DNA of 64,000 bases from Chloroflexota bacterium (GTDB taxonomy: Bacteria > Chloroflexota > UBA6077 > FW602-bin22 > JACPRP01), in contig JAMCWX010000075.1 in the NCBI GenBank assembly GCA_023480885.1, positions 62,001 through 126,000 on the forward strand. Direction: 5' to 3'. Within the stretch, counting starts at the first letter, position 1. The number at the start of each line of letters is the position of its first letter. Shown one piece after another: positions 33,567 through 42,514 of this stretch. The position numbers and the translations under genes are program-made. The notes under the pieces were generated by a model, which saw only the letters and a list, made by a program, of their open reading frames with translations, did no database searches and was not told where the DNA came from.

Positions 33567-36116
33567 ATGGCCTTAGAAATTCGCCCAAAATCTGACGATG
33601 CGCTGCTAGAAACAGCCCGGAGTTCAGCCGCGACTGATGGGATTACTTCGGTCCACGTTGCGCGGTTGTGTGACCGCGTTACTGTAGCGGGACTACTGCT
33701 GCTCTTCGTCGGCATCCCGCTGGCTTACGGGGGGCTTTACACTTACGATATGTTCGACTTGCCAAAGCTTGTCTATATGCGGGCTGTCAGCATAATCGTG
33801 CTGGCCGCCTGGCTATTGGGCAGCCTGGCGAGGCGCGGGTTCACCTGGCGAGGAAGCGCGCTGGACCTGCCGGTATTTGCCTTTGCCATTGCCAACTTGC
33901 TGGCAACCATCCACAGCGTCAGCCCGAACCTGAGCATCCACGGCGAGTATCGCCGCTACGAAGGCATCTATACCATCGCTAACTACCTGCTCCTGTTCTT
34001 TTTCGTCACTAATCTCCTTCGCTGGCGAGTGTGGGCAAGCAATCCCGGGCGCACCGCGGAACCGATGGCGCAGGAGAATCCTACGCCAGCCGGTCCGCCG
34101 GCCAGGCGCATCGGTCGCCGCGAAGTGGCGGCAATGTCAACCGTCGAATTGCTGAAAGCGCTTTTGCGTGAGATAAAGAACCTCGTTCCTCGACCTCGCA
34201 ACGTTTTCTCCAGCAAATCGCGCAAGGGCGGGTTGAGGCAGCCTTTTGGAGATGTGTTCGAGGTTTTCCTGGTCGCTCAGGTCGTTGCGGGGGGGCTGAT
34301 CGCCGCGTATGGCATATTGCAGCATTTGGGCCGAGACTTCGTGGTGTTCAATCCCCACGGCCCGTCTCCTGTCATTTCCACGTTTGGCAACGTCAATTTT
34401 CTGGCCGCCTACCTCATAATGGCCATTCCGCTGGGCATTGGCCTGCTGTTGCTGGCAAGCTCATTGGTCAAGAAGGCTCTCGTGGGTTTGTGTTTGCTTC
34501 TGATGACGATCACTCTGTTCTACACCACGGCCCGCGGCGCCTGGCTTGGTCTCGCGGTTGCGCTGGCGTTGATGGCGCTGATGTTGGGCAGGAAAGTGCT
34601 GGTGCGCAATATGCCTTTGATCGTCATAGTCGTCGCGCTGGTGGTGATTCCCGCCTCTGCCAACTTCGATACGTTGAGCCAGAGAATTCAGGGAATCTTT
34701 GCCGGTGGCGCCAACACCGTGCAGTTTCGCATCGACTGGTGGAGAAGCCTGACACCTCTTATTGCCGATAATATCTTCCTGGGCACAGGCGTCAGCGCGC
34801 TGGAGGTTGTTTTCACCAGGTACTCCTCGCTGGAGTACGCTCAGGGCCAGGGACAGAATACCTTTCTCGACAAGGCGCACAACGAGTTCCTGCATTTGGC
34901 TTCTACGACTGGCCTGGTTGGGCTCGGCGCCTATCTTCTGATACTGACAGCGTTTGCGGTGCTCGTCTGGAACCTTCGTAAACAGTGGATGCACGGCGAT
35001 TCGGCGTGCATCGCGGCAGACGAGACGCCAGCGCCTGCCTCGCCACAACAGGGATCCAGTAACTTGGCAGAGCAGCCTCACTGGCGGGAAGCGCGCCGCA
35101 TTTATGTAATCTCATTGACCGCGGCGATCGTCGCCTACCTGGTGCAGAATCAGTTCAGTTTCGGCGTCATCGGCATTGCCTCCGTGTTCTGGATGATGCT
35201 GGGCATGGTCGCCGTACTGGCCCGGGATCGTTCGGTTGATGCCGAATCGTTGGGAGCCCCCTCGATACCAGACAGGGAATTCCATCTTCGTCTGCCATTC
35301 AAGTCTGAGGTGTTGCAGTCGTTGGGGCTGGCAATCGTGCTCGTGGCGGTGGCCGGGTTCATGTTGAACCTGCGCGTGCTTGAGGCCGATAACCTATATC
35401 GCCAGGCAAGGATGGACAACGAGGCAAGGGATTATGACGCGGCCATAGCCAAGTACAAACGCATCGTCGAGCTGAATCCCTACCAGACTGAGTACTGGCG
35501 AGGGTTGAGCGAGGTTTACGCGGACAAAGCCATGGCCGTGGGGGATCAGCTCGGAGCGAAACAGCGTAAGGACGAGATACTGGATCAGTCTGTAGCGGCC
35601 CTGAAGAAGGCAACCGAATTGAATCCCGCGGCGTTCCACTGGCTTATGCTCGCCGAGGCATATCGTGCCTTCGATAACAACAGCCACATCGTCCAGGCGT
35701 ATCAGAGCTACCGCAAAGCTGTTGAAGTCTACCCTTACTACCTGCCGGCCAACAAGGGCCTGGCAGACACCGCTTATCAACTGCGACTCTATCCCGAAGC
35801 TGAGCGAGCTTATCAGATGGTCACGCTGCTCGATCCACGCGACGTGGATGCCTACATCGGTCTGGCTCTGGCCTACACTCACACAGGCAAAGAGGACGAG
35901 CAGCTAGCCACCTGGAAGAAAGTGATCCTCCTCGATCCGAACCGGTACTCGGCTCATTTCTATCTGGGGAGTCTCTATGAAAAGCGGGGCCTCAAGCAGG
36001 AAGCGGTCGAAGAGTACAACCAGGTGCTCGCCATCGTGCCGAAACCCGAGCAGGTCGCGGACTATAACGGGATAAAACAGCGGGCGACAGAAGCTCTGGC
36101 GAGACTTGGTAAGTAA
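33567..36116 (+). CDS. O-antigen-ligase-like membrane protein with C-terminal TPRs (copy 2)
   Basis: 849 residues. Many membrane helices show the Wzy/WaaL/PglL pattern: SIHGEYRRYEGIYTI in the first loop, STFGNVNFLAAYLIMAIPLG, FYTTARGAWLGLAVAL, a loop with FRIDWWRSLTPLIADNIFLGTG, and DKAHNEFLHLASTTGLVGL. A cytosolic-looking insert (about 155-225) separates early helices. The last 260 residues are TPRs (YDAAIAKYKRIVELNPYQTEYW, YLPANKGLADTAYQLRLYPEA). Same architecture as copy 1 at 18996, so the pair brackets the cytochrome genes. Probably an O-oligosaccharyltransferase or glycan polymerase (inference). Confidence 0.87.
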   Translation: MALEIRPKSDDALLETARSSAATDGITSVHVARLCDRVTVAGLLLLFVGIPLAYGGLYTYDMFDLPKLVYMRAVSIIVLAAWLLGSLARRGFTWRGSALDLPVFAFAIANLLATIHSVSPNLSIHGEYRRYEGIYTIANYLLLFFFVTNLLRWRVWASNPGRTAEPMAQENPTPAGPPARRIGRREVAAMSTVELLKALLREIKNLVPRPRNVFSSKSRKGGLRQPFGDVFEVFLVAQVVAGGLIAAYGILQHLGRDFVVFNPHGPSPVISTFGNVNFLAAYLIMAIPLGIGLLLLASSLVKKALVGLCLLLMTITLFYTTARGAWLGLAVALALMALMLGRKVLVRNMPLIVIVVALVVIPASANFDTLSQRIQGIFAGGANTVQFRIDWWRSLTPLIADNIFLGTGVSALEVVFTRYSSLEYAQGQGQNTFLDKAHNEFLHLASTTGLVGLGAYLLILTAFAVLVWNLRKQWMHGDSACIAADETPAPASPQQGSSNLAEQPHWREARRIYVISLTAAIVAYLVQNQFSFGVIGIASVFWMMLGMVAVLARDRSVDAESLGAPSIPDREFHLRLPFKSEVLQSLGLAIVLVAVAGFMLNLRVLEADNLYRQARMDNEARDYDAAIAKYKRIVELNPYQTEYWRGLSEVYADKAMAVGDQLGAKQRKDEILDQSVAALKKATELNPAAFHWLMLAEAYRAFDNNSHIVQAYQSYRKAVEVYPYYLPANKGLADTAYQLRLYPEAERAYQMVTLLDPRDVDAYIGLALAYTHTGKEDEQLATWKKVILLDPNRYSAHFYLGSLYEKRGLKQEAVEEYNQVLAIVPKPEQVADYNGIKQRATEALARLGK

Positions 36117-36140
36117 TAATTCAACTTGCCCCTCCCTTCC

Positions 36141-36169
36141 TTGACAAAGTCATCCCCGTCCCTTATCCT
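36141..36169 (+). promoter_or_regulatory. Promoter of the Crp-family regulator
   Basis: Consensus TTGACA (36141-36146), 17 bases, TATCCT (36164-36169); leader of about 33 bases to the ATG at 36209. Confidence 0.7.
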
Positions 36170-36208
36170 TTTCAAGATAGATTCGATTGTTTCCAAATGC
36201 CGAGGTAG

Positions 36209-36880
36209 ATGTCATTCGTGAGTGTAGCAGTAGATTTCCTGAAGACTATTCCATACTTTTCTGATCTGAGCGACGATTTCCTCGAGGCGATTCGTCGACG
36301 CGTGATCGAGAAGGCATACGATAAGGGCGATATTCTCTTCCTCGAGCACGACGCCTGCGACGGCATTTACTTTGTCAAAGCGGGCCACGTGAAGGTGTAC
36401 AAGACCTCGATGGACGGCAAGGAGCAGGTCCTGAAAGTAATGGCACGCGGCGACTCGTTCAACGATGTTCCTGTTTTCGATGGAGGGCCGAACCCAGCCA
36501 GCGCCGAGGCGATGGAGCCGACGACGGTCTACATCATTCCCAAGCGGGACTTGCTTGCGCTGGTGCAGGAGAACCCAGCCGTGGCGATGGGTGTGATCAA
36601 GGTCTTTGGCAGCAGATTGCGGCATTTGACGATGCTCGTGGAAGACCTGTCGTTCAGGCATGTTACGAGTCGGTTGGCCAAGGTGCTGTTGGAGCACGCC
36701 GAGGGCAGGGGCGAAGGGCCAAAGCATCGGCTTACACAGCAAGAGATGGCTTCGATGATAGGCACTGCCCGCGAGGTCGTCGGCCGTTCGCTGAAGAGCC
36801 TGGAGGAGCAGGGAATGATCAAAATAGACGGTCGGCGTATAGTCATCGTCGACAGGAGGAAGCTCGCCGAAATGGTTTAG
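36209..36880 (+). CDS. Crp/Fnr-family transcription regulator
   Basis: 223 residues: cyclic-nucleotide-binding beta-roll (DKGDILFLEHDACDGIYFVKAGHVKVYK), long dimer helix, and a winged helix with LTQQEMASMIGTAREVVGRSLKSLEEQGMI. The recognition helix R-E-V-V-G-R matches Crp (R-E-x-x-G-R), predicting GTGA-type half-sites rather than the Fnr TTGAT. No N-terminal Cys cluster for an oxygen-sensing Fe-S centre. The effector is unknown. As the gene directly after the cytochrome locus it is a candidate regulator of it. ATG with CGAGG five bases upstream. Confidence 0.9.
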   Translation: MSFVSVAVDFLKTIPYFSDLSDDFLEAIRRRVIEKAYDKGDILFLEHDACDGIYFVKAGHVKVYKTSMDGKEQVLKVMARGDSFNDVPVFDGGPNPASAEAMEPTTVYIIPKRDLLALVQENPAVAMGVIKVFGSRLRHLTMLVEDLSFRHVTSRLAKVLLEHAEGRGEGPKHRLTQQEMASMIGTAREVVGRSLKSLEEQGMIKIDGRRIVIVDRRKLAEMV

Positions 36881-36917
36881 GCCCAGCGTTGTCCTACACA
36901 GCTGTCCCTTTACAAGT

Positions 36918-36956
36918 CCAAGTGGCTGAGCCACTTGGTAGTCCCGTAGCACTACC
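36918..36956 (+). other. Two adjacent hairpins ahead of hyuA
   Basis: CCAAGTGGC-TGA-GCCACTTGG (36918-36938), a perfect 9-bp stem, shares its last two bases with GGTAGT-CCCGTAGC-ACTACC (36937-36956), a perfect 6-bp stem. No U-tract. It could be a bidirectional barrier, an operator or a structured leader; the two stems cannot both form fully. Confidence 0.5.
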
Positions 36957-36980
36957 AACACCAGGGAGGTAAAAAGTACA

Positions 36981-39095
36981 GTGACTTTCAGAGTTGGTAT
37001 CGATGTTGGGGGAACCTTCACAGATCTCTTGGTGACAGATGGTGCTGGCCGCTCGTCGATCTACAAGACGTTGACGACGCCTTCCGATCCAGCGGTGGGC
37101 GTCTTCGATGCCCTGAGCAGAGCGGCCGCCGGTAACAACCTGAGCTTGAAAGACTTCTTGGGCAAGGTCGATTCCATCGTTCACGGGACGACTATCACTA
37201 CCAATGCCGTATTGACGGGAGAGGGCGCCAGGACCGGATTCATCACGACTAAGGGCTTTCGCGACGTCCTCAACATGCGTCGAGGGTTGAAGGAGAGGAT
37301 GTACGATAGTAAGTACAGCCCACCTCCTTCGTTGGTCCCCCGCAGGCTGATTCAAGTGGTCGAGGAGAGAATCGACGTCGAAGGTCGGGAGATCACGCCC
37401 CTCAACGAGGACGATGTCTCCGAAGCGCTCCGCAAGTTCAAAGAGGCGAACGTGGAGGCTGTGGCGGTAAGCTTCTTGTGGTCGTTCTTTAACCCATCTC
37501 ACGAGGAAAGGGTTCGTGAAATCTGCGAGAAAGAGCTGCCTGGGGTGTACGTGTCCCTTTCCTGCGAGATCCTGCCCCAGATTCGCCTTTACGAGCGGAA
37601 CAGCACGACCGCGCTCAATGCTTACGTTGGCCCTCCCCTCGCCAGGTACCTGCGAAGCTTGAGGGAGGGTTTGCGCGAGCAGGGGTTCGGCGGAACGCTG
37701 CTGATTATGCAGTCCAATGGGGGCGTCATGTCGCCGGAGCTTGCCGCCCGCTTCGCTTCCAACACTTTGCTCTCTGGCCCCGCTGGGGGGCCGGTCGCCG
37801 GGCTGTTCTACGGCAACAGCGCGGGCGGCTTCGACGATATCGTGACCATCGACATGGGCGGCACTAGCTTTGACGCGGCGCTGATTCGAGAGGGCCGGCC
37901 AGCCATCACGATCGAGGGATCGGTGGGCGGCTACCGTTTGGCATCGCCCAATCTAGACATCCATACTATCGGCGCCGGCGGCGGAAGCATCGCCTCGATC
38001 GACGCGGGGGGCCTGCTGCGTGTGGGGCCGAAGAGCGCCGGAGCAGAGCCCGGCCCTGTCTGCTACGGGCGCGGCGGCACAGAGCCTACGGTGACCGACG
38101 CCGATCTGTTGCTGGGCTATCTCGATGCCGATTTCTTCTGGGGCGGCCAGTTGCGCCTTGATGCCGAAGCGGCTGGCCAAGCCATCAAGGAGAAGATTGC
38201 CGACAAGCTGGGCATGGACGTCGTGGCCGCAGCTAACGGCATCTATCAGGTCATCAACAATAATATGGCGGAAGCTCTGCAGGTCGTATCCGTGCAGCAG
38301 GGGTACGACCCAAGAGAATTCGCTCTCGTGGTGGCCGGTGGCGCCGGCCCTATTCACGCGAGCATGATCGCCCGGGAGCTTGGGATGCAGCTCGTCATAA
38401 CTCCGAGGGAGTCCTCAGTCTTTTGCGCAGCAGGTATGCTCATCTCGGACCTGCGCCATGACTACGTGCGGACCTATACTATCGATGTGGACAAGGTAGA
38501 CCTGCCCCGGGTGAACAGGCTTTACGCGGAGATGACACGCGAGGCAAAGGATACTCTTCAGGCCGAGGGCATTCCACTTGATAGGATCAAGCTCTCGTTT
38601 TCGGCGGACCTTCGGTATATAATGCAGTTCAACGAAGTGGAGGTCTCCACTACAGCCTCAGGTGGGATGAGCGCAGGCGACATCACTGCGATGGTCGACG
38701 CCTTCAACAAGCGCCATGATGCCCTTTACGGTTACTCGATGCCAGGGGCACCCGTCGAGCTGATCAATCTCAGGGTCTCGGCGGTGGGGGTCACCGACAA
38801 GCCCAATTTCGAGCGGCTGCCCTTCGCCGGCGAAGATGCCTCCGCGGCCCTTAAAGGCAAGCGCCGCGCGTTCTTCGACGGAAAGTTCATTGACACTCCT
38901 GTTTATGATGGGCTGAAGATGGGATATGGCAACCACGTCGTGGGGCCGGCGATAATCGAGCAGCCGACCACGACGATTGTCGTCACCCCAGACTATGAAG
39001 TGCGCTGCGACGAGTTCGGCAGCTACGTGATGTACAGCCGGGGAGCGAACCTCGAAGAACTGGCCGCCAGGCTGAGAAAAGGAGGCAGACGATGA
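36981..39095 (+). CDS. HyuA-type hydantoinase/carboxylase, ATP-binding subunit
   Basis: 704 residues of the hydantoinase A / oxoprolinase / acetone-carboxylase-beta family. N-terminal FRVGIDVGGTFTDLLVTD is the actin-like phosphate-binding loop. HGTTITTNAVL, LSGPAGGPVAG, TIDMGGTSFDAALI and VVAGGAGPIHA follow. Members use ATP to activate a carbonyl, either to hydrolyse a ring amide or to carboxylate a ketone. GTG at 36981 has GGGAGGT upstream. Its stop overlaps the start of hyuB (ATGA). The acyl-CoA ligase two genes on recalls acetophenone carboxylase clusters, but the substrate is not established. Confidence 0.9.
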   Translation: MTFRVGIDVGGTFTDLLVTDGAGRSSIYKTLTTPSDPAVGVFDALSRAAAGNNLSLKDFLGKVDSIVHGTTITTNAVLTGEGARTGFITTKGFRDVLNMRRGLKERMYDSKYSPPPSLVPRRLIQVVEERIDVEGREITPLNEDDVSEALRKFKEANVEAVAVSFLWSFFNPSHEERVREICEKELPGVYVSLSCEILPQIRLYERNSTTALNAYVGPPLARYLRSLREGLREQGFGGTLLIMQSNGGVMSPELAARFASNTLLSGPAGGPVAGLFYGNSAGGFDDIVTIDMGGTSFDAALIREGRPAITIEGSVGGYRLASPNLDIHTIGAGGGSIASIDAGGLLRVGPKSAGAEPGPVCYGRGGTEPTVTDADLLLGYLDADFFWGGQLRLDAEAAGQAIKEKIADKLGMDVVAAANGIYQVINNNMAEALQVVSVQQGYDPREFALVVAGGAGPIHASMIARELGMQLVITPRESSVFCAAGMLISDLRHDYVRTYTIDVDKVDLPRVNRLYAEMTREAKDTLQAEGIPLDRIKLSFSADLRYIMQFNEVEVSTTASGGMSAGDITAMVDAFNKRHDALYGYSMPGAPVELINLRVSAVGVTDKPNFERLPFAGEDASAALKGKRRAFFDGKFIDTPVYDGLKMGYGNHVVGPAIIEQPTTTIVVTPDYEVRCDEFGSYVMYSRGANLEELAARLRKGGRR

Positions 39096-40837
39096 CTGAC
39101 AAACCTAATGTCGATCCCATTCTCGTATCGGTTATAGCCAACCGACTCGATGCTATCACCAAGGAAATCGGTATGACGATGCTGCGCACCTCGCGCTCGC
39201 CGATTTTCAGTGAGGCTCGCGACTTCGTCACGGCCATATTCGATCATAAGCTTCGATGGGTTGCTCAGACTGGCTACATTCCCGTGATCGCCGGCACGAC
39301 TTCGTTCTCGCAAAAGGCCATCGCGCAGGCGTTCGAGGGAGAGATCTACGAAGGCGACGTCTTCGTCTTGAATGACGTTTACAGCGGCAACAATCAGCCT
39401 CCAGATTTCGCCGTTACCAAGCCAGTGTTCTGGAAGGGAGAGCTCAGGTTCTGGGCTATGGCCAAGGGACACCACGCCGACTCGGGTGGCGGTGGCGTCG
39501 CCGGCTACAATCCAGAGGCCAAGGATATCTGGGAGGATTGCCTGCGCATTCCACCGGCAAAGCTTTACGACCGCGGCAAGTACAACAAGCAAATCTGGAA
39601 CTTCATTCTCTACAACATGCGCGTGCCGTTCCTCGTCGAAGGGGATTTGCACTGCCAGGTTGGCGCCGCCACCGTGGGCGAACGGGCGCTGCTGGCTCTC
39701 CTCGATAAGTATGGCCCGGAGACGCTAGAGGCGGCTATCGACGAATGGCTGGCGGCGTCAGAGGCCCATATGCGCCGGGAGCTGCGCCAGATACCGAACG
39801 GTGCTTACTCTGCCGAGAGGAAGATCGACCACGACGGCGTCGACAAAGACAAAATGGTCACGATTCGCCTCAACGTCGTCGTCGAAGACGAGGACATCAC
39901 GTTCGACTTCACAGGGAGCGACCCGCAGGTCAGGGGTTTCATCAACAGCCCATATCCCAATACGGTTTCTTCCAGCTATCTCGCGCTGTTCTCGTGCCTC
40001 GATCCCGATCTAAGGATGAACGATGGCTCGACGAAGCCTGTGAAGGTTGTGGCGCCCGAGGGCTCCGTGGTGAACTGCCTGCCACCCGTGCCCACTAGCG
40101 CCGATACGGTCCCGACGTGCGAGACCATCTGCGAGGCTGGCTGGCTGGCTCTCTCGCAAGCCATTCCGGGGCAGGTTCAGGCTCCGTGGGCGCGCTGGTG
40201 CGCGCCTGCCTCCGCGGGCATCAACCCGAGGCTGGGCCGTCCCTTTGCCGAAATCCACTTTATGTCCAAGGGCGGTGGTGGAGCGACGGAGGGGTTCGAT
40301 GGCTGGGACCACGTGGGGACGGTGGTTTGTCTCGGTGGGCTCCGCTCGCCGGACCCGGAACTACACGAGTTGGTCACCCCCTACCGCATCTCGAAGTACG
40401 AGTACTGGCCGGATAGCGCTGGCCCAGGCAGATGGCGAGGCGGAATGGGTGTCAAGTATCGCTGGGCCTGCCTGGCCGATGGCATACCGTTCGCGAACTT
40501 CGGCAGCGGCATGCGTGATGAGACTGCCCCGCTTGGGATTATGGGCGGCAAAGGCGCACCGAAATCGGTCGGCTTTATCCAGCGACCGGACGGGACGGTG
40601 GTGGAGACCGACGCCAATACGTTCTACGCCATGAATTCTGGCGATGAATGGGAGATCTGGAACAGCGGCGGAGGCGGGTTCGGCAATCCCCTGGAACGGC
40701 CGCCGGAGCGCGTGCTGGATGATGTTCTCGACGAACTGGTCTCTATCGAAGCGGCGCGCCGGGACTACGGCGTGGCCATCGATCCGCAAACCATGACGAT
40801 TAACTGGGAGGAGACAAAGAAGCTTAGAGGACTCTAA
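39092..40837 (+). CDS. HyuB-type hydantoinase/carboxylase subunit
   Basis: 581 residues of the hydantoinase B/oxoprolinase family: DPILVSVIANRLDAITKEIGMTMLRTSRSPIFSEARDFVTAIFD, GDVFVLNDVYSGNNQPPDF, GHHADSGGGGVAGY and FDFTGSDPQVRGFINSPYPNT. These carry the conserved metal and substrate residues of the family. It partners with the overlapping HyuA gene. No third small (gamma) subunit as in acetone carboxylase is found nearby. It is followed by a palindromic repeat and the acyl-CoA ligase. Confidence 0.9.
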   Translation: MTDKPNVDPILVSVIANRLDAITKEIGMTMLRTSRSPIFSEARDFVTAIFDHKLRWVAQTGYIPVIAGTTSFSQKAIAQAFEGEIYEGDVFVLNDVYSGNNQPPDFAVTKPVFWKGELRFWAMAKGHHADSGGGGVAGYNPEAKDIWEDCLRIPPAKLYDRGKYNKQIWNFILYNMRVPFLVEGDLHCQVGAATVGERALLALLDKYGPETLEAAIDEWLAASEAHMRRELRQIPNGAYSAERKIDHDGVDKDKMVTIRLNVVVEDEDITFDFTGSDPQVRGFINSPYPNTVSSSYLALFSCLDPDLRMNDGSTKPVKVVAPEGSVVNCLPPVPTSADTVPTCETICEAGWLALSQAIPGQVQAPWARWCAPASAGINPRLGRPFAEIHFMSKGGGGATEGFDGWDHVGTVVCLGGLRSPDPELHELVTPYRISKYEYWPDSAGPGRWRGGMGVKYRWACLADGIPFANFGSGMRDETAPLGIMGGKGAPKSVGFIQRPDGTVVETDANTFYAMNSGDEWEIWNSGGGGFGNPLERPPERVLDDVLDELVSIEAARRDYGVAIDPQTMTINWEETKKLRGL

Positions 40838-40859
40838 AGGGGAAAAGGTTACCTTAAGC

Positions 40860-40889
40860 GTAGAGACGCCCCCGCGGGGGCGTCTCTAC
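40860..40889. repeat. 30-bp perfect palindrome of GTAGAGACGC type
   Basis: GTAGAGACGCCCCCG followed directly by its exact complement, with no loop. The GTAGAGACG...CGTCTCTAC outer arms are those of short dispersed palindromes known from cyanobacteria and other bacteria. It lies between hyuB and the ligase, 15 bases before the ligase start, where it may affect the transcript. Confidence 0.75.
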
Positions 40890-40904
40890 TGGTAGGAGGA
40901 CGCA

Positions 40905-42458
40905 GTGAATCTTGCCTACATGCACCGGCGCAACGCAAAGCTGTATCCCGACAAGCCTGCGATTATCTACGGCGAGCGTCGCGTGACCTTCGGACAGCTA
41001 GAGGATCGCATCAACCGCCTCGTCAATGTGCTCCACGCTAAAGGTGTTAAGAAAGGCGACCGGATCGCCATCCTCGCGAAGAACTGTATCGAATACTTCG
41101 AAGTCTATGGCTCGGCCGAAAAGGGTGGGCCGATAATCGTGCCGCTGAACTTCCGTCTACAGCCGCACGAGTTGGCGCACTTGCTCAACGACTGCGGCGC
41201 GTGTGTCCTTTTCGTAGAGGCGGAATACGTCGACGTAATCGAGTCAATTCGGCCGCAGATACCTTTCGTGAAACATTTCATCGCCATCCGCTCGGATGCA
41301 CCTGGCTACGAAAACTACGAGAGCCTGCTGTCTGCTGCCTCAGCCGAGGACGCGTTGGTGGAAATCGGCGACGATGACGTAGCCTATATTATCTACACGA
41401 GCGGCACTACCGGTTTGCCTCGGGGGGCTATGCTGACGCACAGAGGACAGGCCCAGGATGCCAGGGCGATGACTTTAGAGCTGGGAATCGTTCCCAACGA
41501 TGTCTATCTCGGGGTGATGCCATTCTATCACATCGGCGGTAGGGCTCTGGCTCTCTCGCACTTCTACCGGGGCTGCACCAACGTCGTCATGCGCGATTTC
41601 GACCCCGAGGGTTTGCTAAGGCTCATCCAGGCTGAGCGCGTGACCTGCGTTCAGGTGGTGCCGACGATGATTGCCTTTGCCCTCGATCTCCCTAACGTTC
41701 GCGATTTTGACTTGTCGTGCCTGCGCACGATCTTCTACGCTTCGGCGCCTATGCCAGTTGCTCTGTTGGGACGCGCCATAGAAACGTTCGGCCCAATCTT
41801 CTTCCAGGCATACGGCCAGACCGAGTCGGGGCCACTTCTCACCGTCTTGCGCAAGGATGACCATCTTCCTGATGGCAGCGAGGCCGAGGTAAAGAGGCTA
41901 GGCTCGTGTGGCATCCCCGTTCTGGACGCGGATGTGCGCGTGCTGAATGATGACGGGCGAGACGTGAGCCCTGGCGAGGTCGGCGAGATTTCAGCCAGGA
42001 GCGAGTGGATCATGGTAGGCTATTGGGGCAAGCCCGATATGACCGCGCAGACTGTCCGCGACGGATGGCTGTACACTGGCGACATGGCCACCGTGGATGA
42101 GGGTGGCTACATTTACATCGTGGACCGCAAGAAGGACATGATCATCAGTGGAGGCGAAAACATCTACCCGCGTGAGATAGAAGAGGTTCTCTACCGCCAT
42201 CCGGCGGTGCTCGAGGCCGCCGTGATCGGCACGCCGGATGAGAGGTGGGGCGAGGCGGTCAAGGCCCTCGTCGTGCTCAAGAGCGGCGCAACCGCCACGG
42301 AGGCCGAGATAATCGAGCACTGCAAGATAAACCTGGCGAGCTACAAGAAGCCCAAGTCCGTCGAGTTCGTCGAGAGCCTGCCGAAGACGCCGACAGGGAA
42401 AATTCTCAAGCGGGAATTGCGCGAAAAGTATTGGCAAGGACACGAAAGGCGGGTGTGA
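40905..42458 (+). CDS. Acyl-CoA synthetase (AMP-forming), after hyuAB
   Basis: 517 residues of the ANL superfamily. The P-loop-like YTSGTTGLPRGAML is present, as are FFQAYGQTESGP, YTGDMATVDEGGYIYIVDRKKDMIISGGENIYPREIE and the catalytic C-terminal Lys in LPKTPTGKILKRELR. It forms acyl-CoA from a free acid via the adenylate. GTG at 40905 follows GGTAGGAGGACGCA. Linked to hyuAB: if those carboxylate a ketone, this would activate the resulting 3-oxo acid, but this is inference. Confidence 0.92.
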   Translation: MNLAYMHRRNAKLYPDKPAIIYGERRVTFGQLEDRINRLVNVLHAKGVKKGDRIAILAKNCIEYFEVYGSAEKGGPIIVPLNFRLQPHELAHLLNDCGACVLFVEAEYVDVIESIRPQIPFVKHFIAIRSDAPGYENYESLLSAASAEDALVEIGDDDVAYIIYTSGTTGLPRGAMLTHRGQAQDARAMTLELGIVPNDVYLGVMPFYHIGGRALALSHFYRGCTNVVMRDFDPEGLLRLIQAERVTCVQVVPTMIAFALDLPNVRDFDLSCLRTIFYASAPMPVALLGRAIETFGPIFFQAYGQTESGPLLTVLRKDDHLPDGSEAEVKRLGSCGIPVLDADVRVLNDDGRDVSPGEVGEISARSEWIMVGYWGKPDMTAQTVRDGWLYTGDMATVDEGGYIYIVDRKKDMIISGGENIYPREIEEVLYRHPAVLEAAVIGTPDERWGEAVKALVVLKSGATATEAEIIEHCKINLASYKKPKSVEFVESLPKTPTGKILKRELREKYWQGHERRV

Positions 42459-42514
42459 CATCGAGGGGAAGTGACACCAGGGCGCAGAGTGTCGCGCGGG
42501 GGGATAAGTCCCGG

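Noticed and set aside
36209-36880. Fnr-type oxygen sensor
   Set aside because: No N-terminal Cys cluster; the recognition helix is of Crp type.
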